From Thamnocephalis sphaerospora (lineage: Eukaryota > Zoopagomycota > Zoopagomycetes > Zoopagales > Sigmoideomycetaceae), in the NCBI GenBank assembly GCA_003614735.1, contig KZ992660.1, forward strand, positions 1 to 23,189: 23,189 nucleotides of DNA, written 5' to 3'. Every line of letters begins with the position of its first letter. Within the stretch, counting starts at the first letter, position 1. Below are positions 1 through 10,271 of the stretch, piece by piece. The notes below the pieces were generated by a model that saw only the letters and a list, made by a program, of their open reading frames with translations, was not told the DNA's origin and ran no database searches. The position numbers and the translations under genes are program-made.

Positions 1-307
1 TAATGCGGACATCTGCTCGGCAGACTCGGTGTGGTGGGCAATACTTGTATGGAAAGTGGAAAACACGTGCGGTTGGAGGCCCGCACGTTACACCTGCTTT
101 CCCCCTTGGAAGGCCGGGTCCTGCATTTGATATGATTTTGCTGCTGGCCATCTACAGTTTGCGGCAGTATAAACCTTTGCCTGCTGTTGGCATAGAGCGG
201 CCAAAGCCACCTTGCTCAACCACCGCAGTAACGATCGATTCCGACCATCAACCAACTAGCATCAATTTTAACGCCACATCTACTTTGCATACACTAGAAT
301 TGACACC
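1..307. other. Left flank with a possible promoter
   Basis: No supported gene. On the plus strand TATAAA occurs at 168-173, followed by a C/A-rich stretch leading into the reading frame at 308. The 140-bp spacing from this box to the expected start resembles the box-to-ATG spacing of the four secreted-peptide genes at 16.7-19.8 kb, which supports reading 308-757 as a former or unusual secreted-protein gene. The open frame at 3-311 has no recognisable features. Confidence 0.35.
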
Positions 308-757
308 ATAAAGCTCACTTTGTTCGCTCTGGCTCAAATTGTTGCCGCTATTATTGCCGTTACAAAGGACGTGCAAGGCACTCTGGTCGACAACGCGCTT
401 GACGATCTTGTGAGGAACCCGATGCAGCATCTTTTCAGCAATGGCCAGCACAGCGTGAGCGGAGACGCGGGTGAAAATTGGGCTCGACTTGGTCGGCTGG
501 ATCAACACAACGCCCCGTCTGGCCCCATGTGGGAGTTTCTCCGTAACTCCACTGGGCAGCATCTTTTTCGCGACGGCCGCCACCTTATGCGCAACAGTGA
601 AAACAAGCCTTGGATCTTTCTCCGCTGTGAGGCAAGCCCGTTTGCCCGGCGTGATGAGCATGAACAGGGGAAGGGTATGGACGTGCCGCACACCGAAGAG
701 TGGGGCGATGGCGGCGTCATCAGGGCTAGCTGCGACGGTGGCCTCACTTGGGAGTAG
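308..757 (+). pseudogene. Doubtful secreted-protein reading frame with an ATA in place of the start ATG
   Basis: I do not recognise this protein. From 308 the frame reads as a typical signal peptide (I/M)KLTLFALAQIVAAIIAV and continues open for 149 residues to a TAG. The first codon is ATA, and no in-frame ATG lies between it and the upstream in-frame stop at about 269. The mature part contains a duplicated segment about 44 residues apart: QHLFSNGQH (from 425) and QHLFRDGRH (from 557), each followed by a Trp-containing stretch. The C-terminal half has a dibasic RR and is acidic near its end. A TATA box lies 140 bp upstream. It could be a gene whose start has decayed, a gene with a non-AUG start, a gene with an unseen upstream exon, or chance. 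The antisense frame over 248-691 has no signal peptide and looks like a shadow. Confidence 0.33.
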
Positions 758-2538
758 CTGTTTTGTGCTGCAGCACTTGCAGTAGTGGCAATCCGCCTAC
801 TACAAGTTTCATTGCTGATGCAACAGTCTCGGTACAAATCGATCTCGGGCCAACACACACACAACGAGCACGCGAGATTATAGACAAAGAGTCGCCGACC
901 CGCCCGGAGATTGTCAGCAATACGGCATGCCGGGATACTTTTATCCAATGATACCGCGAAAGACACCATCAACCCGTTACGTAAAATAACATCATCGCAC
1001 AACAGCGCAAGTATATGAGCATACGCGGACCCACAGTTTTGACAGAGTAAGCTGTTCACTTATCTCTCTCCCGTGATCATAACGAGATTGGCCCAACTGC
1101 GCTTGTTACAGGTGATGAAATGTCAGATAAACATATTATCTCTCAACCGCGGTCGTCCATGATGTAGGCAGGTGTCCATGGATTGCATTTGTGCAACATC
1201 TTTGCAATACAAACGCTGATGAGCTACGCGCGTCTATTGCCCCAATCTCTACCATAAAGACTACGCAGATGGATTGGCAAAAGAAAGTGCCGGCTGCCCG
1301 ATCGATACGCACATCTGGCAAAGGCCAAAGCAAATATGGGCTAGAATGTTTTGCTCGGCACTCGTGCCAAGACTGCCCCAGTGTTCGTAGGGCTGCATCA
1401 CAAGGCTGGCTATTGCAGCATTCTGTCGGCCAGGTTCGCGCCCAAATTCGTGCTGTGTAAGAGATGCGGCACCGAGATGCAGCCGTTTGGAAGCATGCCC
1501 AGCATGCCCTGGCGGTTACCGAGGACCGCCTCCATTCCAAGACACAGTCCTCGCCCTGTCGTACCGCTTATGGCCAAGGCTAAAAATGAACACGTGCAAT
1601 TGACCCATCACATGTGCCTTGTGGTGCATATGCAACAGCCGTACAACCATGGCGTTTAAGGAAGTGTGTGCATCTGTAAACCAGCTGCCTGCAATGCGAA
1701 AGTGCATGATATATGATATCATTCTTGCCAAGCACCGCACCAGCATCGAAACGGGCAGCTATAGAGGTTTTATGAGTATGTGATGCAAACCAGTTATGCG
1801 GCCGACTTGTCTATTCCAGACTCTCCGTGGATACATTTTACCGTGCTTCAGCCGCCATGAAAGTAGCCACTGAATAGGCAGGCGTTCGCTTGAAAGCACG
1901 ACTTGGCCGAAACAGCCAGCCCTGTATGACTCACGACATTTTGACATAATCGGCACGAGTGCTGTGGCAAAGCAAAGCAACAAGGTGGTGGTCCTGAAAC
2001 AAGGCGCACCACTGCGGAATGGCGGATGACCGCCGACCAAACGCTTAAAGGCTACTGCAGACCGTAGATAGAACACTCGCGCAGGTACCCAAGACGCCAT
2101 TGTCTGGCCCGCCAGCAGCATCTCAGATTACCGCCGAGCCTAATCAAGGCCCTGTGGTTGGATTTACCGGGGACCAGCGTCGACAGCCTTTCCAAATGCG
2201 ACATCTGTTTTGTCTACTAAAAAAAGCCAAAACAGGATATATGGAGTCGCCGCAGCCTGTCCACTGTGCCACCGCAAGCACGCCGGCTCACAATCCGCTG
2301 TATTACGGCGCTTCATACCTTTTGTCGGCATTGCCGTCGCCGTGCTACAGCTTTCTCATCCTTGCAACATCCTTTATCACCCGACATGTGCAGCAGTGGA
2401 CGGACAGTGAAATTCTGCCATCCCGTTACCCCGTGTTAAACCCCTCGTACGCGTCTATTTGCACCGCGCACAGACATACATCCCTCTCATTTTGGCGCAG
2501 GCTTTCGCCGTCAACCCAGCCACGCATTCCAATCCACC
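758..2538. other. Gene-poor stretch, 1.8 kb
   Basis: Both strands carry several open frames of 60-185 codons, but none has recognisable motifs, a signal peptide, splice-supported extension or membrane pattern. The largest, on the minus strand at 502-1059, overlaps the 308-757 frame. No tRNA-like cloverleaf, transposon end or tandem repeat stands out. The last 100 bp, rich in C and T, should hold the promoter and leader of the membrane-protein gene starting at 2539. Confidence 0.5.
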
Positions 2539-3430
2539 ATGTCCTCCGAGAATGACCAAACGCCACTAGATGCGCCCCGGCGGGTCCTTAACCCCTCGTC
2601 CGTGACCGTACTTACCGTGATGTTCTGGATCTATGCTAGCAACCTTCACGACGGCAGCAGACTCCTGTACGCGCGACGCCATGCCAAAGGCCCGCGACTC
2701 TATGTGCCTATGCTCAACATCGTTCCCAATCTAATTGGCGTTGTTATCTGTGCGTACATCCTAATGCAGCGCTCCTGGCCGGGGTTCGCCAGCTGCAGCT
2801 CAATTTTTGTGATAGACGCAATCTCGGTATCCTTTGGTACGGCCTCTATCGTCGGCATCCTAGTGACCCGCGCGTACTACGTGTGGATGCGACACAGGTG
2901 GCTGCTGTACCTGGGCGGTGTCCTGATTTTTGCCACCTTTGCTATCGGCGCCTCCGCTCTCCTTGTTCTGCCTATGCACACCAAAGAGCACAGCACTTGC
3001 CAGGCGACGATCGACGCCCGCTGGCTGCTCGCCAAATTTGTCATAGACATCGTCACCAACGTCACACTCTCCGGCCTCTACCTCTATGTGTTGAGCCGCG
3101 CGCTTCGAGAGGGCTTTAGCACATCGCTCTATGCAGAGCTTCGCCATGAGGGGCTCATCTCCATGTTCCTGGTCGTTGTGTCGTCCATCGTCACCGCCAT
3201 CGTCGTTCTGCTCGACCTGCTCCCCGGCAATGCAGTATACGTCTATGGTATCGACAGTAAGTCTTTTTTTAGCCAAAACATGCACAAGACCGTAGCCTAA
3301 CACCTCGACCCTTTGTCTAGTCCTGATCAACGCCACACTAGTCAACCGAATGTTGTGCAAGCGCCGTGGAAATGGCAGCTGCACAAGCTCCACGGGAGAA
3401 CAACAGCGCATCTGCAGTGTAGCGGAATAG
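2539..3430 (+). CDS. Seven-helix fungal membrane protein, unknown function
   Basis: Two exons, 2539-3256 and 3321-3430, encode 275 residues. The 64-bp intron has donor GTAAGT, branch CTAAC at 3297 and acceptor CTAG. Splicing joins a split Ile codon and replaces the read-through end with a basic tail. Hydrophobic segments lie near residues 20-36, 54-76, 84-114, 121-146, 162-186, 206-230 and 232-252, so about seven helices and a receptor-like or transporter-like shape. A short polar N-terminus, an Arg-rich turn after helix 1 (YARRHAKGPR) and a Cys/Ser-rich cytosolic-looking tail (MLCKRRGNGS) are visible. There is no cleavable signal peptide. The ATG sits in a good context (CCACCATGTC) and is the first after a pyrimidine-rich leader. 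It resembles lineage-specific seven-transmembrane families common in fungi, but I cannot name the family or a ligand. Confidence 0.75.
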
Positions 3431-4515
3431 GCAACTACGCCTTAACTGTAGCATGAACGCCCTGTACCAATCCAACGGCCTTTTGCTTGCCTTTATTTGT
3501 GTTGTCGCCCATTGTTCCTTCAAACTCTTGTGCCAATACGCTCTACACCCCTGATGATGCCGCCAGCGCACAGCTTACAATAGAACATGACCTGCTACGA
3601 TCGCACTTTACGACAGATCGTGCAGTCGCTGGCTTACGCTCGCCACTGTTATTTGCGCTTGCCGGCATGGCTAGTGCTTGTTAGCTTGCGTATGCATCAG
3701 CCAGTTGGTGGCTTGTGCGAGCTTGCCATGTCGTCGCTTTCCCCAGTCCAAAAGTGGACGCGACAAACGAATCACAGCGCGACATCTATGGCCCGGATAA
3801 AGCCAGTGCCCACAACTTTCAAGCATGGTGCACATCTGCTTTTAGAATAAAAAAGTAGCGGTTGTCCATGTTTATGTGCAACGGCCATGACGACACCTGG
3901 CTCGACGTTGATGGTCGTCTTGCATTTGCTGCTCCACACTGCGATCCTAATGAGCATGCATCTATTCTGTGCGTCTTGCACTTTGTCAGTCGTATACAAT
4001 GCCATGGCCATCCTCTTGTGCACTGTTTGCCGCCCGGCTTGATCAGCGACACCATACGGAAATACCCCATGCACCGCGCCCTCTCTTGGGATTAAACTGG
4101 TGTATATGACTGTACACTAGTCGCTGTTTGTACAGCTGCTTCGCGCACGTGGCAGCGCATCGAATTGCCATGCACCGTACGACATTTGCGTTGTACATGG
4201 CATTCTCTTGGCGCTGCCGTGCTAATGCAGCTGCGCAGGATACAATTTGCACCGCCAGGCTATTCTAGCTCAGCGTTGACCCTTTGAATAGTGTCTATGC
4301 TTGCCGTGTTTGATCCTTCTTGGGTCTCTTGGCCTGCGCACTACATTGTTAGCGTCTGCAATGCAGGGTTCATCCGCCCAAGATGATTGGCCAGCGCCGC
4401 GCAAGCCTGGCGGCCGCCACGTCAAGCCTCTTTCCCCCTTTACGCATATCAGTCGCAATCAGCACTGCCGACATTTCGCATCTATTAGCTAGCCGGACAG
4501 ACGAGACGCCCTATC
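3431..4515. other. Intergenic stretch, no gene supported
   Basis: Between the membrane-protein gene and the golgin I see only short unsupported open frames (for example 3587-3850 and 3862-4095). An AATAAA followed by an A run lies at 3846-3855 and could serve as a polyadenylation signal for a long 3' UTR of the upstream gene. The last few hundred bases should contain the golgin promoter, but no clear TATA box is visible. Confidence 0.45.
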
Positions 4516-7500
4516 ATGTCGACGCCGGTCGACCGCCAAAAGCAAATTGAAGCGGCTCGCAAGAAGGTTAGTCGGCCGCACCGGAATGGCCACAGCCCAA
4601 CGCGCAGACCCCGCTAACCGCCTGCTGGTACTTGCGCGGACACTGTAGCTGCGGAAATTCCAGGAAAAGAAGAGCACTGTACAGAGCCCAAGCAACTCGG
4701 CGCGCTCGCCTGCTGCTACCGCCTGCGAAGACCAGAATGAGACTGTAGCAGCGCAGTCAACCGTGTCGGAAAGCGTCGTGGTAGAGACGTCCGAGACGAC
4801 GGTTGTATCGACGTCTGAGTCGCCTGCACCGTCGCCTACCGTCAGCATTGTTGAGGCGCACACTACTGCGAATGGAGAAACGACGGTTACCGGTGATGGA
4901 CACGCAGCAGTGGTCATGGAGGTCGGCGATGCTGCCGATCTGTTTGCCACCGCCAACGATGAAGCAAAGGTGCTGCAGGAAAGACTGGATGCTGTTGGCG
5001 CGGAGCTATCGCATGTACAAAGCCTTCTTCAGGAAAGCCGTCAGCAGCTGGATGCGGAGAAGGATGCGCGCAAGGCTGCAGAGCAAGCAGTTGTCGAGAC
5101 GCGAGATAATGAGCGTAGCGTGGCGGCGCAGCTGGAGGAGCTGCGTGTGCAGCAACAGCAACAACAGCAAGCACTTGATAAGGCACGCGAGGCTGTCAAT
5201 GCAGAGCGTAGCGCTCGGTCTGCCGATGCTGCCGCCCATGCCAAGACGCTAGCAGAGATGCGCGCAGATAGCACACGCGCCGAAGAGGCCGTGGCTGAAA
5301 AGCTGAAGCAAACTGGCGTCGAGCTGGACGATGCGCGTGCACAGCTGCAACTAGCACAGGCAGAGAGTGAAAATGCCAACAAATTGCATACTAGCGCGCT
5401 GGAGCGGGAGCAGCAGCTTGCCGCCAAGATATCCGCCACGGAACAGGAGGTGGGGCGTATGAGCACTCTGCTTGCGGAGACGCAGTCTGCACTGGAACGC
5501 GAGCAGCAAGAGCGCACTTCTGCCAGCAGTGCCAATGAAGATGCTCTAAGCGCACTTCGCGCCGAGTTGAATGCACAGCTTGAGGAGACACGCACTACGC
5601 TTGAACGAGAAAGCGCCGAAAAACTTGCCGAAGAGCAGCGCAGAACGCAGGAGGCACGCGAAGAAGCAATGCGCGCGCAAGAGGCAAGCAAGGAGGCTAG
5701 CATCAGTGCCGCAGAGCAGAGCGAGTCTGCCCGGCAGCAGCATGAAGCGCTGATTGCAAAGGCTGACCAGCTTGCCGCGGAGCTGGCAGAAGCGCAAAAA
5801 CAAGTGGAAGTGCTGAATGGCCGTGTCCAGTCTTTATCGAGTGAGACAGATGCCGCCAAGAGCGAGCATCATGGCGCGCGCACCAGGCTAGAGGGTGATC
5901 TTGCAGCCGCCCAAGCTCGAGCCGATGAGCTGACCGCAAACAATGAGTCGCTAGAAGCCGCGCTGGCCGCGGCAAAAGCAAGCATGGATGCGGAGGTGAC
6001 GAAGCGGCAGGAGGACGTCGATCGGCTTGCGGCCGAGCATACCAATGCTATTTCCGCGCTTGAAGAAGCGCATGCGGACAAGGTCAAACAGCTCCACAGT
6101 GCTTCTGAGACACAGCTGGCCGACGCAAAGGCAGAACATGATAGACAGCAAGAGGAGTATGCGCATCGTCTGGAAAGCCTGACGGCTGAGATCGAGTCGG
6201 TGCGCGCTGATTTGGATGCTGAGCGCAACACTGCAAGCGCGCAGGCTGAGGAGCACACAGCTGCGCTGGCTAGTCTGCGTGCAGAGCTGGAGACGCAGCA
6301 CAAAGAAAACGCACGCCTTGCCACAGTGATTGAAGACACCGAGGCGGCGCTTTGCACGGCCAATTCTGCCCACCGCGAACACGTGGCGGCTATGGAGCAA
6401 CGCCAGCAAGAAGCGAGCAGCGCGCAGACGGCAGCAGCAGAGGAAACGGCGGCGGAGGAGCGTCGACTGCAGGGATGCATTGATGCGCTTACAAAAGAAC
6501 GTGATCAGCTAGCTGCCGAAATAAGCGACGAGCGTGCCACATGGGAAAGCACAAAGAGCGACCTGAACAGTAATATCGCTGACCTTGAGGCCTCGCTCAC
6601 TGCAACGCGCGAGGAGCTTGCGAATAGCCAGCGTGCAGCTGAGGATGCCACGACTGAGGGCGATCGTGCACTTGCTACGCTCCGCGAAGAGCGCGATCAG
6701 CTTGCATCCCAGGCCACGGATCTGCGCTCTCAGCTGGACACGATGCTTGGCCAGCACAAGGAAGCGACGGATGGACTGGCTAAACAGCTTAAGCAGCTGA
6801 ACGAAGAGCTTTCAGCAGCACGCAAGGCGGCCGACGACGCGGAGAAAGCGCATGCTGCTGCCATCGCTACACAGAGTGCGGAAATTGAGCGACTCGGCGC
6901 CGAGCTGGAGAGCCTGCGTGTGTCGTCTGCCACCGCATCGGCCGAGCTGCGCGAGCGTGCAGAAGCTGCTGAAAAGGCTCTTCAGGATGCCAGCTCGGCA
7001 TTTGATGAGGAGCGTGCATCCTCAGAGCAGCAAAAGGCGGAGCTAGAGGCGAAAATCAGCACACTTGGCGAGCAGATTACCGAAGCAGAGTCGGCGACAG
7101 CACAGACGCGCGAGGAGCTGAAGAATGCCTGCCAGGAGCGTGATGAGGCTCGCGAGGACCTTGCTAGCCGTGGAGCCAAGCTTACGCATGATCTGAGCGC
7201 GCTGCGCGAGGAGCTGCAAACTGCACAAGATGACCACAGCAAGCAGGCGACCGAGCAGCAAATGGTGATTGACAAGCTGCGTGAGGATCTCGCCAGTGTT
7301 GATGCCGAGCGCGCACAGCACGCTGACCGTGTAAAGGAGCTGCAAGAAGCGATTGATGCTCAGCGCGCCGAAAGCGAAGCAGCTCAGCAAGAGGCAGGCA
7401 GGTCCCTCGAGCATGTACGTGAGGAGCTTGCATCGTCAAAGGCAAAGGCCGAACAGCTGGAAGGTGCGTTGCATGAAAAGGAAACCGCCTACACATTGCT

Positions 7501-9673
7501 TGAGGAGCAGCATCAGCAGCATACTGCGGATTCAAAGCATCAGCTGTCGGAACTGCGCAACGAGCTGGAGCAAGGCCGTGCAGCTGCAACGCTTGCAAAG
7601 GAACAGCATGTCCAGGCTGTTGAGGAGTTGACGGCCAAAGTGGAAGCGCATACGACGCAGTGCGACACGTTGCGTGCGGATCTAAACAAGTCGCGTGAAG
7701 AGTTGGCCGCAAGCAATGAATGTGCGGAGCAGGCCCAGAGTGCTGCCGAGGCAAAGCTAGCAGCAGCGATGATTGAGCATCAGAGCTGTCGCGATGAGGA
7801 CGCAGCAAAGATGAGCGACATGGAGAAGCAGATTGGTCAGCTCGAAGAGAAGCTTGCTGCTGCAGGCGATCGAGAGAGCCAGCTCCAGCAGCAGCTGGCC
7901 CAAGTGCAAAGCGAGCGTAGCGCGCAGCAGGAACGACACCAAGAGCAAGCAAACTCTACGGAAACTCTGCTTGCTGAGTTGCGTGCACAGATGGATGAGG
8001 AGCGTAGCTTAGCTGCCGCCGCCGCTACGCAGCAGCAGTCGGTATTGGAGCAAGTCAAGACGCAGCTTACTTTGACAGAGGAGGAGCGCGACAAGCTTGA
8101 AGTATCACTGCAAGATGCAAAGCGCAGTCTACTGCTGATACGCGATGAGCAGCAGGAAAGTGCGTCCGAGCTGATGGAGCGTGTCGCTGCCCTTGAGCGA
8201 GAATTGCAGGAGGCGCGTAAGGCGGCTGCGGATGAAGCCGCACAACTTCGCAGCAAGCTGGAGTCATCCACAGAAGAGCTGAGCAGCCTGCAGCAGCAAG
8301 CAGAGGCGGCGCAAAAAGAGCTGTACGATACGCAGCGTGAGCTTAAATCTGAACGAGGCCGTGCCAAGATGAAGCTACAAGCTGCCGAGAAAGAGCGAGA
8401 TGCCGTTAAAAAGGATCTTGTGCAGGAGCGAGCCGCTCTGGCCGCATCGACTGCCACTACCGCCGAGTCATCTCGGTTGCTGACCGAAGATCGAGACCGG
8501 CTGTCCAGCGAGCTGGAAGCGCTACGTCAGGAGCACTCCACGACGACTAGCCAGCAGCAGACTGAGATCCAGTCACTCCAGGAGGAGCTAGCTCAGATGC
8601 GGGACACGCTGTCCGTTTTGGAGACGAACAAGGCGGAAGCAGAAGCGCTGCACAAGAGCGTCTCTGCGGAGCTTTCGGAACTGCGCGATCAGGCGCAAGA
8701 ACGCGAGGCACGGCTAAACGAGGAGCTCTTGCAGGTGCAAAAGCGGCTTCAGGAGGAGCTTGCCTCGGCCAGCTCTTCATCAGACACGCTTCACAGCGAG
8801 CTTACCTCGTCGCGCGATGAATGTGCGCAGCTTCAGGAGCAGCTGAGCCAGGCGCAGCGAGAGCTCAAGTCTGATCGCGGCCGGGCTAAAATGCGACAGC
8901 AGTCGGCGGAGAAGGATCGCGACAAGGCACGCAAGGAGCTGGAGCTGGAGCGCAGTACGGCAGCAGCGACGGCTGATGCTCATGCTCAGAAGCTGGCTGA
9001 AATTGACGCCGAGCGTAGTCATGCCAATACAGCGCTTGCTGAGCTGCGTGCATCCGCAGAACGCGAGAGCAGCAAACTCCGATCTCGTGTGGAGCAGCTG
9101 GAGCAACAGCTTTCGTCTCAAAGCGAGCAGAAGACGACTGCTGCTACTGCACTGCACGAGAAGCACATCGCCGCATTGGAAAGCGCGTGTCAAGAGCGCG
9201 ACCAACTGCGCGCACATGTTGTCTCGCTAACTGAGGAGCACGCCAGCCAGCTCGGCCTGCTAAATGAGCGCATCGCTCAGCTTGAGCAGGGTGCAACGAA
9301 AGCGAGTCAGACGGTCGGCACGGAGCATCAGGCGGCGATTGAACAGCTAAAGGCACAGAACGAGGAGTTACGTGCACTGCTGACACAGGAGCCTCAGAGC
9401 ACACCAACGGCGGAGGTTGATCGCCTGCGCACTGAACTGGCAGAGATACAGCGTGCCTTCTTTGCCGAGCAAAAATCGCATCAGATGGAGACGGGCCAGC
9501 TACGCGATCAGCTGCGCGCAACGATGAGCATGCTGGACGCGGTGGCAAAGGGCAAGCCGACAACCGAGGCGGCTGCAGCCGTCAAGGCCACCATCAGCAT
9601 GCCTGGCTCGAGTGCAGCACACTTTGACCACTGCTGTCCTCGTTGCCACGATCACCCGCTGATGATTGTGTAG
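4516..9673 (+). CDS. Giant coiled-coil golgin, GM130/BUG1-like
   Basis: Two exons, 4516-4566 and 4649-9673, encode 1,691 residues; the 82-bp intron has donor GTTAGT, branch CTAAC and acceptor GTAG, and joins in frame. The N-terminus reads MSTPVDRQKQIEAARKK then LRKFQEKKS, matching the basic start of GM130 (KLAAAKKKLREYQQ), the region that binds the tether p115/Uso1. A Ser/Thr-rich linker follows to about residue 110. Then comes an almost unbroken Gln/Glu/Ala/Leu-rich coiled coil to about 1640, containing a duplicated RELKS[ED]RGRAKM block near residues 1246 and 1420. The last 17 residues change character: FDHCCPRCHDHPLMIV, with Cys/His residues and a hydrophobic C-terminal valine. From memory, GM130 and Golgin45 bind GRASP PDZ domains through a Cys/His site plus a hydrophobic C-terminus. 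The likely role is a cis-Golgi tether anchored by a GRASP protein. The first exon is only 51 bp, so a start at 4763 would lose the diagnostic N-terminus. Another long coiled-coil golgin is possible. Confidence 0.85.
8321..8440 (+). repeat. Golgin internal repeat, copy 1
   Basis: A 40-residue block centred on QRELKSERGRAKM (CAG codon at 8333, about residue 1246), followed by a QAAEKERD stretch and a basic-acidic helix. It matches copy 2 at 8843-8962 in frame at 174 residues' distance, far more closely than ordinary coiled-coil similarity. Confidence 0.8.
8843..8962 (+). repeat. Golgin internal repeat, copy 2
   Basis: The second copy reads QRELKSDRGRAKM (CAG codon at 8855, about residue 1420), followed by QSAEKDRDKARKELELER. 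The Gly-Arg step in the middle interrupts the heptad pattern in both copies, so the block may be a hinge or a binding site rather than plain rod. Confidence 0.8.
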
Positions 9674-10271
9674 TGCATCTGTGTATCAATGAACCCATAC
9701 AAGCCCATCAGTGGCCATGCAAAATTGCGTCTGTCGAGTGCATAGTAATATCTTTTAATCGACACCGGTACGGAGGGAAAGCATTGTGCGGTTATAAGGC
9801 ACGCTGCTGCGGCAAAGCTCGCAACGTCTACTCCTCGCTCTCGTTCTCGCCCTCTGCGAGATCACCCTGTAGAAAAGGAAATGGCGGTTAGCTTTGGAAG
9901 CATGCGCTCGACTACACGCATGCTACTTGCCTGTACAGATTGTGTGCCCGTGGTATTCACTAGAAAGAGAAAACATACACGTCATAGTTAGCCAGGCCGT
10001 ATACAGGTACGCTTCCCGTCGGAAGGCGCACCTTCCATGCTTATATGGCTCATGCTGTCGCTAAGGAGCTCCGGCCGGCCAGCAGTTCGTAGCGCCTATA
10101 GTACACTCACCAGATACATCGTATGACAGGATGCAGCAGTGAGTGTGTGCAATAATCACATTCAGCATAGCGTCAGCAGGTATGGCCAAGGTAAGTAGTA
10201 GGTTAGCTCACTGCCCGTTCCTACAGCGTTACACCATTGTCGCATTGGCAGACGGCTCGTCGTCGCCCGTT
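9674..10271. other. Convergent 3' region of the golgin and SEC27
   Basis: This 598-bp stretch lies between the golgin stop and the SEC27 stop and should hold both 3' UTRs. On the minus strand, 9828-9866 reads as a splice-flanked acidic end (acceptor CTACAG, then GDLAEGENESEE and a stop). Because beta'-COP proteins often end in an acidic tail, SEC27 may extend into this region. On the plus strand a tiny frame MAK, GTAAGT...CTACAG, RYTIVALA begins near 10181, but it is too short to support. Confidence 0.4.

Noticed and set aside
502-1059. Minus-strand open frame of 185 codons
   Set aside because: No motif, no signal peptide, composition like random translation; it overlaps the better-supported 308-757 frame.
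5041-5859. Long minus-strand open frame (272 codons), and similar ones at 5869-6480, 7182-7952 and 7837-8457
   Set aside because: Ser/Ala/Cys-rich shadows of the repetitive GAG/CAG-rich golgin coding strand.
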